From NCBI RefSeq assembly GCF_024138125.1, contig NZ_CP099994.1, forward strand, positions 248,001 to 312,000: a DNA stretch of 64,000 nt, in the 5' to 3' direction. Below the pieces are notes generated by a model that saw nothing but the letters and a program-made list of their open reading frames with translations, had not been told where the DNA came from and made no database searches. The DNA comes from Halorussus salilacus. Its GTDB lineage: Archaea > Halobacteriota > Halobacteria > Halobacteriales > Haladaptataceae. The position numbers and the translations under genes were made by a program. Numbering within the stretch: the first letter of the stretch is position 1; every line of letters starts with the position of its first letter. This document shows, one piece after another, positions 24,489-32,881 of this stretch.

Positions 24489-26234
24489 ATGAACGTGAGC
24501 TACCAGCACGTCAATCCCGCCACTGGCGGCGGGTCCTACCTCCTCCGGTTCCGGGACGACGCTCAAGAGTCGACGGCGTGCCTGCTCGTCGACTCTGGGT
24601 CCGGCGTCGACCTCGACGCGGTCCTCGGCCCGGACGAGCACCTCGTCGCCGCCCTGCTCACCCACGCACACCTCGACCACTACGGCACGCTCGCGGATTC
24701 GCTTCGTGACGCCGCGCCCGTCTACGCCTCGCGGGCCACTGCCGAGGTACTGGGCGACGTGCTGTCCGAGGGCGAGAAGAACTACGACATCGGCGCGTCC
24801 GACGGCGTCCTCGACGCGCTCGAACCCCTCGACGGCTGGAAGACCGTCTACCCCGGTGTCGAGGTGTGCCCCGTCCCGGCGGGCCACGCCCCCGGAGCGG
24901 CGGGGTTCGTCGTGCGCTTTGCCGACGGCAACCGCGCAAACCACCTCCTGTTCACCGGCGACTTCACCACCCGCCGGGTCGGCGGCTACCCCGGCTTCAG
25001 CACCGACCTGCCGGTCGAGGTCGACGCGCTGTTCGTCAACGTCTCGACCACCGAGGACTTCGAGGCGACCCTCTCGGACTCGCTTTTCACAGTCGCCGAG
25101 CGCGCCCACGCCGGGTCGACCGTGCTGGCGACCGCCAGCGCGCTCACCGGCGTCCACTACGCCTACCTGCTCGGTCACCTCGGCGAGCGCGTCGGCGACC
25201 CGATTCCCGTCGCGCTGGCCGGACAGGCCGCGAAGCTCTACGCCGACCTCGGCTACGACGTTCCGAACGTCGAGGCGGTCCCGGTCTTCGATGACACCGC
25301 CGACCTCCTCGAACGCGGTACCGTCACCCTCGCGGGGCCCGAGGTCCCCGTCGAGGGGAGCGCCCAGCGACTCTTCGACGCGGTGAAAGACGACTCGACC
25401 GCGACCCTCGTCCAGCTCACGGGCGGCGCGACCGAGCCGGTCGAGACCGCCGCCTGCACGGTCTACGATTACGAGGTCGTCAACCACCCCTCCGAGGCGG
25501 TCGTCGACCGGACCGTCGAGGAGCTCGACCCGCTCCACGTCGTGGTCGGTCACGGACCCCGGCGGGCGGTTCGGTCCTACCGGGGCCGCTACGACGAACG
25601 GTTCGTGTGGGCCAGCGACGACGACCGCGAGCAGACCCTCTACGAAGGCGGCCGGTGGTCGCCGCCGCCGTGGCTGAGCGACAACGCGGTTCAGGCCATC
25701 CGGGCGCAGGACTGGCGGTCGACCGGCGGCCGGTTCGGCGACGTGGTCGAGGGCGAGGTGTCGATGCCCGCGGTCGCGCGCGCAGACGACCCCGACCTCG
25801 ACGCCGAGGGGGTCGACGTCGAGCGCTTCGAGCGCCGGTTCGGCCGGTCGGGCGGGACCGCGCCAGTCGCCCCCGAATCGCCCGAGACCCCCGAATCGCC
25901 CGAGACCCCCGAATCGGCGGCCTCCGAAGCGCCCCCCGCCGAACCGACCGGTACCGAGCTTCCGGACTCGCCGGGCGACCTCGACGAGTCGTTTCTCTAC
26001 GAGATTCTCGACCGGCTCGAATCGCTCGAAACCGCGGTCGCGGGCGAGTCGTCGGCCGACGACTCGCCCGCGACCGGCGGCGAGCGCGTCCGGGCTCGCG
26101 TGGTCGACGGCGGCGAGGACGTGACCCTGCTCAGACTCCTCGACGACGCCGACCTCGAACACGGCGACGAGGTGACGGTGACGGTCGCGGTCGCGCGCGA
26201 CCGCGACCCTGACCGCGACCCTGACCGCGCCTGA
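24489..26234 (+). CDS. MBL-fold metallohydrolase with repetitive C-terminal extension
   Basis: A 581-residue protein. Residues 1-390 form a metallo-beta-lactamase fold: motif 'THAHLDHYG' (H59, H61, D63, H64), 'VPAGHAPGAAGFVV' with the third metal His, 'FTGDFTT' with the bridging Asp, and 'VVVGHGPRRAV'. The middle part resembles a beta-CASP insert, so an RNase or DNA-processing role is possible, but hydrolysis of another substrate cannot be excluded. After about 455 come 'PESPETPESPETPESA' repeats, a coiled-coil-like 'LYEILDRLESLETAVA' helix and a short beta unit ending in 'RDPDRDPDRA'. The repeats and tail are probably a linker and oligomerisation element. Confidence 0.8.
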   Translation: MNVSYQHVNPATGGGSYLLRFRDDAQESTACLLVDSGSGVDLDAVLGPDEHLVAALLTHAHLDHYGTLADSLRDAAPVYASRATAEVLGDVLSEGEKNYDIGASDGVLDALEPLDGWKTVYPGVEVCPVPAGHAPGAAGFVVRFADGNRANHLLFTGDFTTRRVGGYPGFSTDLPVEVDALFVNVSTTEDFEATLSDSLFTVAERAHAGSTVLATASALTGVHYAYLLGHLGERVGDPIPVALAGQAAKLYADLGYDVPNVEAVPVFDDTADLLERGTVTLAGPEVPVEGSAQRLFDAVKDDSTATLVQLTGGATEPVETAACTVYDYEVVNHPSEAVVDRTVEELDPLHVVVGHGPRRAVRSYRGRYDERFVWASDDDREQTLYEGGRWSPPPWLSDNAVQAIRAQDWRSTGGRFGDVVEGEVSMPAVARADDPDLDAEGVDVERFERRFGRSGGTAPVAPESPETPESPETPESAASEAPPAEPTGTELPDSPGDLDESFLYEILDRLESLETAVAGESSADDSPATGGERVRARVVDGGEDVTLLRLLDDADLEHGDEVTVTVAVARDRDPDRDPDRA

Positions 26235-26276
26235 GCCGGACCTCACCTCTTTGGGTCTCGCCATCGAAGGTCTCGC

Positions 26277-27095
26277 ATGGAGTTCACAGACGTTCGGGGC
26301 GAGCGAGTGCCCAAAGTCGGCCTCGGAACGTGGCGACTGGAGGGCGAGGAGTGTTTCCGGACCGTCCGGACCGCGCTCGAACTCGGCTACCGGCACGTCG
26401 ACACCGCGCAGGCCTACGACAACGAGCGGCAGGTCGGACGGGCCCTCGCGGCGTCGTCGGTCGACCGCGACGACGCGTTCCTGACGACCAAGGTGTGGCC
26501 GGGCTACACCGACCGCGAGGAGGTCGTCCGGTCGGCGGCCGCGTCCTGCTCGCGACTCGGGGTCGAGTCGGTCGACCTGCTTCTCATCCACTGGCCGAAT
26601 CCGCTGGCCTCGACCGCGGAGGTGATGGCGGGACTGAACGACTGTCGCGACCGCGGGCTGACCCGCCACGTCGGCGTGAGCAACTTCAGTACGAGTCAAC
26701 TCCGGACCGCGCGGGCGGCCTCCGACGCGCCGGTGTTCACCGATCAGGTCCAGTTCCACCCGTTCCGACCCCAGCGCGACCTTCGGGCGTACTGCCGGGC
26801 CCACGACGTGCTGTTGACGGCGTACAGCCCGCTGGCACACGGCGGCGTCCTCCGCGACGACGTGCTCCGGGAGGTCGGGGTCAGGTACGACAAGTCGCCC
26901 GCGCAGGTCGCGCTCCGGTGGGCGGTCCAGCAGGAGGGCGTCGTCGCCGTGCCGAAGGCCTCCTCGGAGACGCATCTACGCGAGAATCTGGACGTGTTCG
27001 ACTTCGAACTGAGCGAGGCCGAGATGGTTCGAATCGAGCGCCCCTCGCGACTGCGGACGGGGGCGTCGATGCTTCGGGGACGGTTCGGCGTGTAG
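26277..27095 (+). CDS. Aldo/keto reductase (diketogluconate-reductase-like)
   Basis: A 272-residue AKR5-like oxidoreductase. The tetrad is D42 and Y47 ('HVDTAQAYDNE'), K72 ('TTKVWP') and H105 ('LIHWPNP'). 'VGVSNFS' and the C-terminal 'AVPKASSETHLREN' form the NADP(H) site (K and S/R contacts). It starts 42 bp after the MBL gene on the same strand and may be co-transcribed with it. It belongs to a different AKR subfamily from the protein at 1456. Substrate is unknown. Confidence 0.9.
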   Translation: MEFTDVRGERVPKVGLGTWRLEGEECFRTVRTALELGYRHVDTAQAYDNERQVGRALAASSVDRDDAFLTTKVWPGYTDREEVVRSAAASCSRLGVESVDLLLIHWPNPLASTAEVMAGLNDCRDRGLTRHVGVSNFSTSQLRTARAASDAPVFTDQVQFHPFRPQRDLRAYCRAHDVLLTAYSPLAHGGVLRDDVLREVGVRYDKSPAQVALRWAVQQEGVVAVPKASSETHLRENLDVFDFELSEAEMVRIERPSRLRTGASMLRGRFGV

Positions 27096-27208
27096 CCGTC
27101 TCGGAGGCGGTTCGGCGGGCGGTTCCGAGCGGTCGGCGCAGAGGTTTCGGGGACGACTCGGCGCGTCGGGCGGGCGCGACCTGAAGCGAGTCGGGCGTCG
27201 TCGCCGGG

Positions 27209-27502
27209 TTACGCCGACAGCGAGGGCGTGGCTTCGAGGTGGTCGCCCTCCCACTCGCGGCGTGCTTCGATCTCTCGACTGCCGCGCTCGGTGAGCGCGT
27301 AGTAGTTGGTCCGCCTATCGCGCTGGCCCTTCTCGACCAGTCCCTTGTCGACGAGGGTGTCGAGGTTGGGGTAGAGGCGGCCGTGGTGAATCTCCTTCTC
27401 GTAGTACGTTTCGAGCTCTTCCTTGACGGCGAGTCCGTGCGGTTCGTCCTTTCCGGCGATGACGTACAGCAGGTCGCGCTGGAAACCAGTCAGGTCGTGC
27501 AT
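27209..27502 (-). CDS. PadR-family transcriptional regulator
   Basis: A 97-residue winged-helix protein: 'LTGFQRDLLYVIAGKDEPHGLAVKEEL' (helices 1-2), 'EIHHGRLYPNLDTLVDKGLV' (recognition helix with the PadR 'RLYPxLxxL' motif) and 'DRRTNYYALTERG' (wing). There is only a short tail, so it is the small PadR form that lacks the long dimerisation helix. It converges with the aldo/keto reductase and is divergent from the glycosyltransferase cluster, which it might control; that is positional inference. Confidence 0.88.
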   Translation of the reverse strand: MHDLTGFQRDLLYVIAGKDEPHGLAVKEELETYYEKEIHHGRLYPNLDTLVDKGLVEKGQRDRRTNYYALTERGSREIEARREWEGDHLEATPSLSA

Positions 27503-27530
27503 GATGTTGCGTTTTTTGCTAGCTTTTCTG

Positions 27531-27540
27531 TAATTATAAG
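27531..27540 (-). promoter_or_regulatory. TATA-like box of the padR gene
   Basis: CTTATAATTA on the minus strand is centred 34 nt before the ATG at 27502 and gives a leader of about 7 nt. The surrounding AT-rich stretch with a T6 tract stands out from the GC-rich neighbourhood. Confidence 0.6.
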
Positions 27541-27628
27541 CTTGGTGGCCGATAAACTCACCGTACCTTGCCGGAAACTGGGTTTTCAGGATGTCTTCGC
27601 CGGATTTCGACCGCGGGAAACCCCGCCT

Positions 27629-27735
27629 GCGGTCGCTCCCGTCGCGTCGCGACGGGAGCGACCGCGGATGGCTGAGCAAAGAGAGACCGCGGATGGCTGA
27701 GCGAAGAGCGACCGCGGATAGCCGGGCGAGCGGGG
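27629..27735. repeat. 18-bp stem-loop followed by 25-bp tandem repeats
   Basis: A perfect inverted repeat (27629-27646 with 27648-27665) is followed by three units of a 25-bp repeat starting at 27661, 27686 and 27711, each beginning ACCGCGGATGGCTGAGC or a close variant. The unit shares the ACCGC arm end of the stem-loop. It lies between the divergent padR and DUF354 genes, in a 329-bp gap that has no gene. TATA-like GTATAACAAT and GTATAGACC follow at about 27749 and 27781. Confidence 0.85.
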
Positions 27736-27831
27736 GTTTCAGGCCCCGTATAACAATACCCGTCGGCGGCGTCTCGTCGCGTATAGACCGCCGGGCGGCG
27801 CGAGTAGCCCGGCGCACACCCCGAAGACACC

Positions 27832-28983
27832 ATGAAATATCTGTTCTTCACGAACACGCCAGCGCAGGTCCACCAGTACAGGCGCGCGGTCGCGAGACTC
27901 CTCGACCGAGGCCACGAGGTGCTCGTCCTCGCGCGCGACTACGGCTGTACCGAGGCGCTCCTCGACTACTACGACGTGCCTTACCGGCTCTACGGGAGGG
28001 CCGAGACCGCAAAGTCCTCGCTGTTCCGCGAGCTGCCGAAGCACTACGCCCGCATCGCGGTCGAGGCCCTGCGGTACGGCCCCGACTGCGTCTTCGGTCG
28101 CGGGTCGTACGCCGCGCTCGCGGGCGCGGCCGCTCGCGCGCCGGTCGTCCTAATAGATGACTCCGAGACGACCCACCTCGACCACGCCCTCTCGAAGCCC
28201 CTGACCGACGCCTTCCTCACGCCCCACACCTTCGAGAAGAACCTCGGGGCCGACCACTACGAGTTCCGGGGCTTCACGGAACTCGCCTACCTCCATCCCG
28301 ACGCATACGAACCCGCGAGCGAAATCCGCGAGGAACTCGGGGTCGGCGAGGACGAACCGTACGCCATCGTTCGGTTCAACGCCTTCGGCTCCCACCACGA
28401 CGTGGGACAGGCCGGGTTCTCGCCCGAGAAGCGCAGGCGGCTCGTCGAGGCGCTCGCAGAACGCGCGACCGTCTTCGTCTCCGACGAGGGCGACGACCTG
28501 AACGTCGCCGAGACCCCCGCCAGACCATTCGACTTCCACCCCGCGCTACTCCACGACGCGCTGGCTGAGGCCGACCTGCTGGTCGCCGACACCCAGACGA
28601 TGGTGACCGAGGCCGCGTTGCTCGGGACCCCCGCGGTCCGGTCGAACTCCTTCGTCGGCGACGACGACATGGGCAACTTCGTGGCGCTCGAACGCCACGG
28701 GCTGGTCTACAACCTCCGGGAGTTCGACGCGGTCCTCGACGCCGCAACCGACCTGCTCGACGACGAGGACGCCGACGAGCGCTGGCGGAACCTCCGCGAC
28801 GGCTTCGTCGCCGACAAGGTGAACCTCACCGAGGTGTTGCTGGGCGTGGCCGAGAACGTCGGCGCGCTGGAACGGGGCTACGCGCTCGACCGGGTCGAGG
28901 GCCTCACTCGACGCGGGACCGACGGCTCGCGGGCGGTCGCACCCGGCCCCGAGACGGTCCGGAGCGACGGCGGGAGACGATGA
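27832..28983 (+). CDS. DUF354 family protein (GT-B glycosyltransferase-like)
   Basis: A 383-residue protein of the archaeal DUF354 family, which has a two-Rossmann GT-B-like fold. The N-terminal 'FFTNTPAQVHQYRRAV' resembles UDP-sugar epimerase/glycosyltransferase starts. 'GRGSYAALAGAAARAPVVLIDDSE' and the C-terminal 'ADLLVADTQTMVTEAALLGTP' give a nucleotide-sugar site. Members occur in archaeal surface-polysaccharide clusters. It heads an operon: its stop overlaps the next gene's ATG (ATGA, 28980-28983). Confidence 0.82.
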   Translation: MKYLFFTNTPAQVHQYRRAVARLLDRGHEVLVLARDYGCTEALLDYYDVPYRLYGRAETAKSSLFRELPKHYARIAVEALRYGPDCVFGRGSYAALAGAAARAPVVLIDDSETTHLDHALSKPLTDAFLTPHTFEKNLGADHYEFRGFTELAYLHPDAYEPASEIREELGVGEDEPYAIVRFNAFGSHHDVGQAGFSPEKRRRLVEALAERATVFVSDEGDDLNVAETPARPFDFHPALLHDALAEADLLVADTQTMVTEAALLGTPAVRSNSFVGDDDMGNFVALERHGLVYNLREFDAVLDAATDLLDDEDADERWRNLRDGFVADKVNLTEVLLGVAENVGALERGYALDRVEGLTRRGTDGSRAVAPGPETVRSDGGRR

Positions 28984-29906
28984 ACGTCCTCAACCTCGTC
29001 TCGAACGCCGACGCGCAGTTCTACGAGGAACAGACCCGGGTCCTCGAACGCCGCGGGGTGAGCTGCGACACCGTGACTCCGCCCGGGAACCACCTCGCTC
29101 GCGAGGAGGTCCAGGACCGGACGCCGACCGACTACCTCCGGTTCGTCCCGCGGGTGATCCGCGAGTCGTTCGACGACTACGACCTCGTCCACGCCAACTA
29201 CGGCCTGACAGCGCCGATGGCGCTCGCCCAGATTCGCCACCCCGTCGTGCTGTCGCTGTGGGGGTCGGACCTCATGGGCGAGTACGGCTGGCTCTCGAAG
29301 GCCTGCGCCCCGTACTGCGACGCGGTCATCGTGATGTCCGACGAGATGGCTCGGGAACTCGGCGAACCGTGCCACGTCATCCCCCACGGCATCGATACCG
29401 AGAAGTTCGCCCCCCGACCCACCGAGGAGGCCCGCGCGGAGGTCGGGTGGTCCGACGAGACGCGCCACGTCCTGTTCCCGTATCCGCCCTCCGACGAGGT
29501 GAAAGACCTCCCGCGGGCCGAGCGCGTGGTCGAGCGCGCGAACCGACGAATCGACGCGCCCGTCGAGCTACAGGTCGTCTACGGCGTTCCCCACGAGAAG
29601 GTCGCGACCTACATGAACGCCGCCGACGCGCTGCTACTGACCTCCGAGCGCGAGGGGTCGCCCAACTCGGTCAAGGAGGCGATGAGCTGTAACCTCCCCG
29701 TGGTCGCGACCGACGTGGGCGACGTGCGCGAGCGCCTCGACGGCGTCTCTCCCTCCCGCGTCGGCGAGTCGGACGACGAACTGGTCGATGGGCTGGTGGA
29801 CGTGCTCGAAGCGCCCCGACGCTCGGACGGCCGCGAGGCGGTCGACGAGGTGAGCCTCGACCGGATGGGCGAGCGCATCCGGGCCGTCTACGCGTCGGTG
29901 GTGTAG
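28980..29906 (+). CDS. Glycosyltransferase family 4
   Basis: A 308-residue GT-B enzyme, translationally coupled to the preceding gene by a 4-bp overlap. 'HANYGLTAPMAL' and 'SLWGSDLMG' form the acceptor side; 'VIPHGIDTEKFAP' and 'ALLLTSEREGSPNSVKEAM' are the GT4 nucleotide-sugar motifs, the latter with the E-x7-E pair in modified form. 'NLPVVATDVGDVRE' is also typical. It is shorter than usual GT4 enzymes (about 350-400). With DUF354, GT2 and the phosphatase it points to surface glycan assembly. Confidence 0.88.
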   Translation: MNVLNLVSNADAQFYEEQTRVLERRGVSCDTVTPPGNHLAREEVQDRTPTDYLRFVPRVIRESFDDYDLVHANYGLTAPMALAQIRHPVVLSLWGSDLMGEYGWLSKACAPYCDAVIVMSDEMARELGEPCHVIPHGIDTEKFAPRPTEEARAEVGWSDETRHVLFPYPPSDEVKDLPRAERVVERANRRIDAPVELQVVYGVPHEKVATYMNAADALLLTSEREGSPNSVKEAMSCNLPVVATDVGDVRERLDGVSPSRVGESDDELVDGLVDVLEAPRRSDGREAVDEVSLDRMGERIRAVYASVV

Positions 29907-30218
29907 TCGGTCGCGGTCTGTTTCTCGGCTCCGCCGTGTCGTCGTCCAGCGTTCGGTTCCACCTCCCGCGCCATCGCTCTCCCGGCCTCGCTCCTCGACC
30001 GACCGCCTGCCGGTATAACTTCTCCCTGACCGCGGATAAGCAGTCCAAACCTCCCGCGGGCGACACGTCTCGGTTCGAGTATGATAGGCAATGAGTATCA
30101 CGGGGTAGCCGACCCCATCGCTGCACGTCCGGCTTATAACGACGTACAGACCGTCTACGCGACGTATAGGCGATGGGGAACAAAGGGTCGGGAAATGGAG
30201 GGATAACTCGAACCAACT
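29907..30218. promoter_or_regulatory. Intergenic region with several TATA-like boxes
   Basis: No gene is seen. TATA-like sequences occur at about 30012 (GGTATAACTT), 30131 (GGCTTATAACG) and 30162 (GACGTATAGG). The last lies about 55 nt before the GT2 ATG. The spread suggests a separate, possibly regulated promoter for the GT2 gene rather than read-through from the GT4 gene. Confidence 0.45.
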
Positions 30219-30992
30219 ATGAGTTTACAGGTCCCGGAGGACGGACGCGCGGCCGAGTCGGCCGACACCGACGAGCGCCTCGACGGCGCGCATGTGGTCG
30301 TCGGCATCCCCGCGTACAACGAGGAGAGCGGCATCGGAAGCACCGTCCTCGGCGTCAAGCGGTACGCCGACGATGTGGTCGTGGTCGACGACGGTAGCAC
30401 CGACCGGACGCCGGAACTCGCAGAACAGGCCGACGTGACGGTTATCCGCCACGAGCGCAATCGCGGGAAGGGGGCCGCGGTCCGGACCCTGTTCGAGTAC
30501 GTCCAGCGGTTCGACTGCGACGCGCTCGTCCTCCTCGACGCCGACGGCCAGCACGACCCCGCCGACATCCCCGCGCTCGCCGCGCCGGTGGTCGGCGACG
30601 AGGCCGACATGGTAATCGGGAGCCGGTACCTCGACCCCGAGGACGCCGACGAGACCCCGGTGTATCGGCGAGTCGGGCAGGTCGTCCTCGACTTCTGCAC
30701 CACGCGAGTGACGGGTGCCGACCTCACCGACACCCAGAGCGGCTTCCGGGCGTTCTCGCCCGAGGCGCTCGAACGCCTCACCCTGACGACCGACGGAATG
30801 GGCGTCGAGTCCGAGATGATCGACTCGGCCACAAATCAGGGGATGACCATCACCGAGCGCGCCATCGACGCCCGGTACGAGAACCTCGAAGGCCAGACCT
30901 ACAACCCCATCAAGCACGGGCTGACCGTGATGGTCTTCCTCGCTCGCCTCGCCAAACGACGCCCCGCCGACCTGCGCTCCGACAGGAGCTGA
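30219..30992 (+). CDS. Glycosyltransferase family 2 (dolichyl-phosphate sugar synthase-like)
   Basis: A 257-residue GT-A enzyme. 'VVVGIPAYNEESGIGSTV', 'VVVVDDGSTDRTPELA' and 'LVLLDADGQHDPADI' (DxD-type metal site) are standard GT2 motifs, and 'SGFRAFSPEALERL' is typical of the DPM1/AglJ-like group. No membrane helix follows the catalytic domain, unlike AglD. It probably transfers the first sugar, or a monosaccharide, to dolichyl phosphate for surface glycosylation. The next gene follows 4 bp later. Confidence 0.87.
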   Translation: MSLQVPEDGRAAESADTDERLDGAHVVVGIPAYNEESGIGSTVLGVKRYADDVVVVDDGSTDRTPELAEQADVTVIRHERNRGKGAAVRTLFEYVQRFDCDALVLLDADGQHDPADIPALAAPVVGDEADMVIGSRYLDPEDADETPVYRRVGQVVLDFCTTRVTGADLTDTQSGFRAFSPEALERLTLTTDGMGVESEMIDSATNQGMTITERAIDARYENLEGQTYNPIKHGLTVMVFLARLAKRRPADLRSDRS

Positions 30993-30996
30993 CACC

Positions 30997-31221
30997 ATGA
31001 CCGACCTGACCCTCCCCGACGACCTCCGGGACCGATACGAACCGCTCGCCGACCGACTCGACGGCTTCGACGACGCCGCCGACCTCGCCCGCTACGTCCT
31101 CGACGGCGCGGCCGACGAATTGGAGCGCGACGGCGGCGTCGGCGCCGCCGACGCCGCCGTCAGCGCCGACGACGAGGTGGTCGAGGACCGCCTCGAACAG
31201 CTGGGGTACCTCGAGAAATGA
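30997..31221 (+). CDS. Small acidic protein coupled to the phosphatase gene
   Basis: A 74-residue acidic protein: 'DLRDRYEPLADRLDGFDD' then 'ADLARYVLDGAADELERD', an Ala/Asp-rich linker and the C-terminal motif 'VVEDRLEQLGYLEK'. The last motif is also common at the C-terminus of sulfatase and phosphatase superfamily enzymes, which suggests it is a split-off or partner segment of the next gene. Its stop overlaps the next ATG (31218-31221). No specific function is known. Confidence 0.72.
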   Translation: MTDLTLPDDLRDRYEPLADRLDGFDDAADLARYVLDGAADELERDGGVGAADAAVSADDEVVEDRLEQLGYLEK

Positions 31222-32855
31222 CCGGCTCGGTCTACGTCTTCGGGTTCGACGGCGTGCCGCCCGAACTGGTCGAGCGCGGCATCGACGCCGGGCGACTCCC
31301 CAACTTCGAGCGGATGCGCGCCGAGGGAGCCGACGGCACCACCCGGTCGACGGTGCCGCCGCTGTCGATGATCGCGTGGAGTTCGTTCGCCACCGGGCGC
31401 AACCCGGGCAACCACGGCGTCTACAACTTCATGCTCAAGGGCGAGGGCGAGTACGGCACCGAGTTCGTCGACGCCGAGACCCTCCGCGAGCAGTCCAAGC
31501 CGGTCTGGGAGTACCTCGACGCCGAGGGCAAACGCTCGGGCGTGATGAACGTGATGCCGGGCTACCCGCCCTCCAGAACCTCGGGCTTTCACATCTCGGA
31601 CAACATCACCACGCCCTCCGGCGGCGACTACGCCTTCCCCGACGAACTCCAGCAGGACATCGAACAGCGAACCGGCGGCTACGACGTCGACCCCTACGAG
31701 GGGTACGACGACGGCACCGACGAGGACAACCTCCGCGGGCTGCTGGACAACTTCTTCGAGATCGAGCGCAACCGAATCGAGGTGGCGAAACTGCTCGTCT
31801 CCGAGTACCCCTGCGACTTCTACTCGCTGGTGTTTCAAGGCCCCGACAACGTCCTCCACGTCCTCGGGCACGTCCTCGACGAGACTCACCCCAAGCACGA
31901 CCCCGAGCTCGCCGAGAAGTACGGCGACAGGCCCCTCGAACTCCTCGAACGCTACGACGACCTCCTCGGGTGGGTGATGGAGCGGATGGACGACGAGGAC
32001 TCGCTGGTGGCGCTGTCGGACCACGGCCACGGCCCCATCTACAGGACGGTCAACCTCAATTCGTGGCTCTACAACGCGGGGTATCTCGACCTCGAATCCC
32101 GGCCGTGGACCCGGCTCAAGCAGTTCGGCTACAACCACGTCTACGACGCGGTCGAGTCGGTGCTGAGCGACCTCAATCTCTTCTCGAAGCTCAAGATGGG
32201 CGTCGCCCGGACCAGCGGCGACTCGTCCGGCCCCGACCTCGCCGAACTGCTCACCATCTCCCGGAAGGACATCGACTGGAGCGAGACGGCGGCGTTCACG
32301 GTCGCCAGCGGCGGCCAGATATACCTCAACACCGACGACCACGACGAGGGCGCGATTCCGCCCGAGAAGTACGACGAGGTCCGCGAGCGCCTCCGCGACC
32401 AACTGCTCGCCATCGAACACCCCGACCGGGGCGACCGGGTCATCGACTCGGTCCTCTACGGCGAGGACGTGTACGGCGACGCGTACGCCGACACCAGACC
32501 CGACCTCGTCTGCATGCCCGCGCCGGGCTACCAGATACAGTACCCCCAGACGATGAAGACGACCCGGGTCTTCGGCGATCCGCCGAAGACCGGGTCGCAC
32601 ACCTCGATGAACGAGATGCACGGCATCTTCTACGCGTGGGGCGGCCCCGTGCGGAGCGAGACGGGCGTGACCGTGGACCTCACCGACTTCGCGCCGACCG
32701 CGTGTTCGTTGCTGGACGTGCCCGTGCCCGAGGAGATGGACGGGGACGTGCGCGGCGACGTGTTCGAGGTCGAAAGTGGTCGTGAGCGATACGACGGGAA
32801 GGTGGAAGCGAAGCGGGCTGTAAGGGAAGTGGTTGGTGGGATTTCGGCCGACTGA
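31218..32855 (+). CDS. Alkaline-phosphatase-superfamily phosphodiesterase / nucleotide pyrophosphatase
   Basis: A 545-residue cytoplasmic metal-dependent hydrolase. 'YVFGFDGVPPELVERG' carries the first metal Asp, 'RSTVPPLSMIAWSSFATG' the Thr/Ser nucleophile region, and 'VALSDHGHGP' the second metal Asp-His pair. 'TGSHTSMNEMHGIFYAWG' holds the last His. Such proteins in archaeal glycan clusters may act on nucleotide sugars or phosphodiester-linked or sulfated glycans; phosphoglycerol-type transfer is another option. No signal peptide is present. Confidence 0.85.
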   Translation: MTGSVYVFGFDGVPPELVERGIDAGRLPNFERMRAEGADGTTRSTVPPLSMIAWSSFATGRNPGNHGVYNFMLKGEGEYGTEFVDAETLREQSKPVWEYLDAEGKRSGVMNVMPGYPPSRTSGFHISDNITTPSGGDYAFPDELQQDIEQRTGGYDVDPYEGYDDGTDEDNLRGLLDNFFEIERNRIEVAKLLVSEYPCDFYSLVFQGPDNVLHVLGHVLDETHPKHDPELAEKYGDRPLELLERYDDLLGWVMERMDDEDSLVALSDHGHGPIYRTVNLNSWLYNAGYLDLESRPWTRLKQFGYNHVYDAVESVLSDLNLFSKLKMGVARTSGDSSGPDLAELLTISRKDIDWSETAAFTVASGGQIYLNTDDHDEGAIPPEKYDEVRERLRDQLLAIEHPDRGDRVIDSVLYGEDVYGDAYADTRPDLVCMPAPGYQIQYPQTMKTTRVFGDPPKTGSHTSMNEMHGIFYAWGGPVRSETGVTVDLTDFAPTACSLLDVPVPEEMDGDVRGDVFEVESGRERYDGKVEAKRAVREVVGGISAD

Positions 32856-32881
32856 CTCCCGTCCTTTCATTGCGTCTTACT

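Noticed and set aside
23775-26975. A minus-strand frame of more than 1000 codons opposite the CGCGG, MBL and reductase genes
   Set aside because: No recognisable domain; the pattern is that of an antisense frame over high-GC coding DNA.
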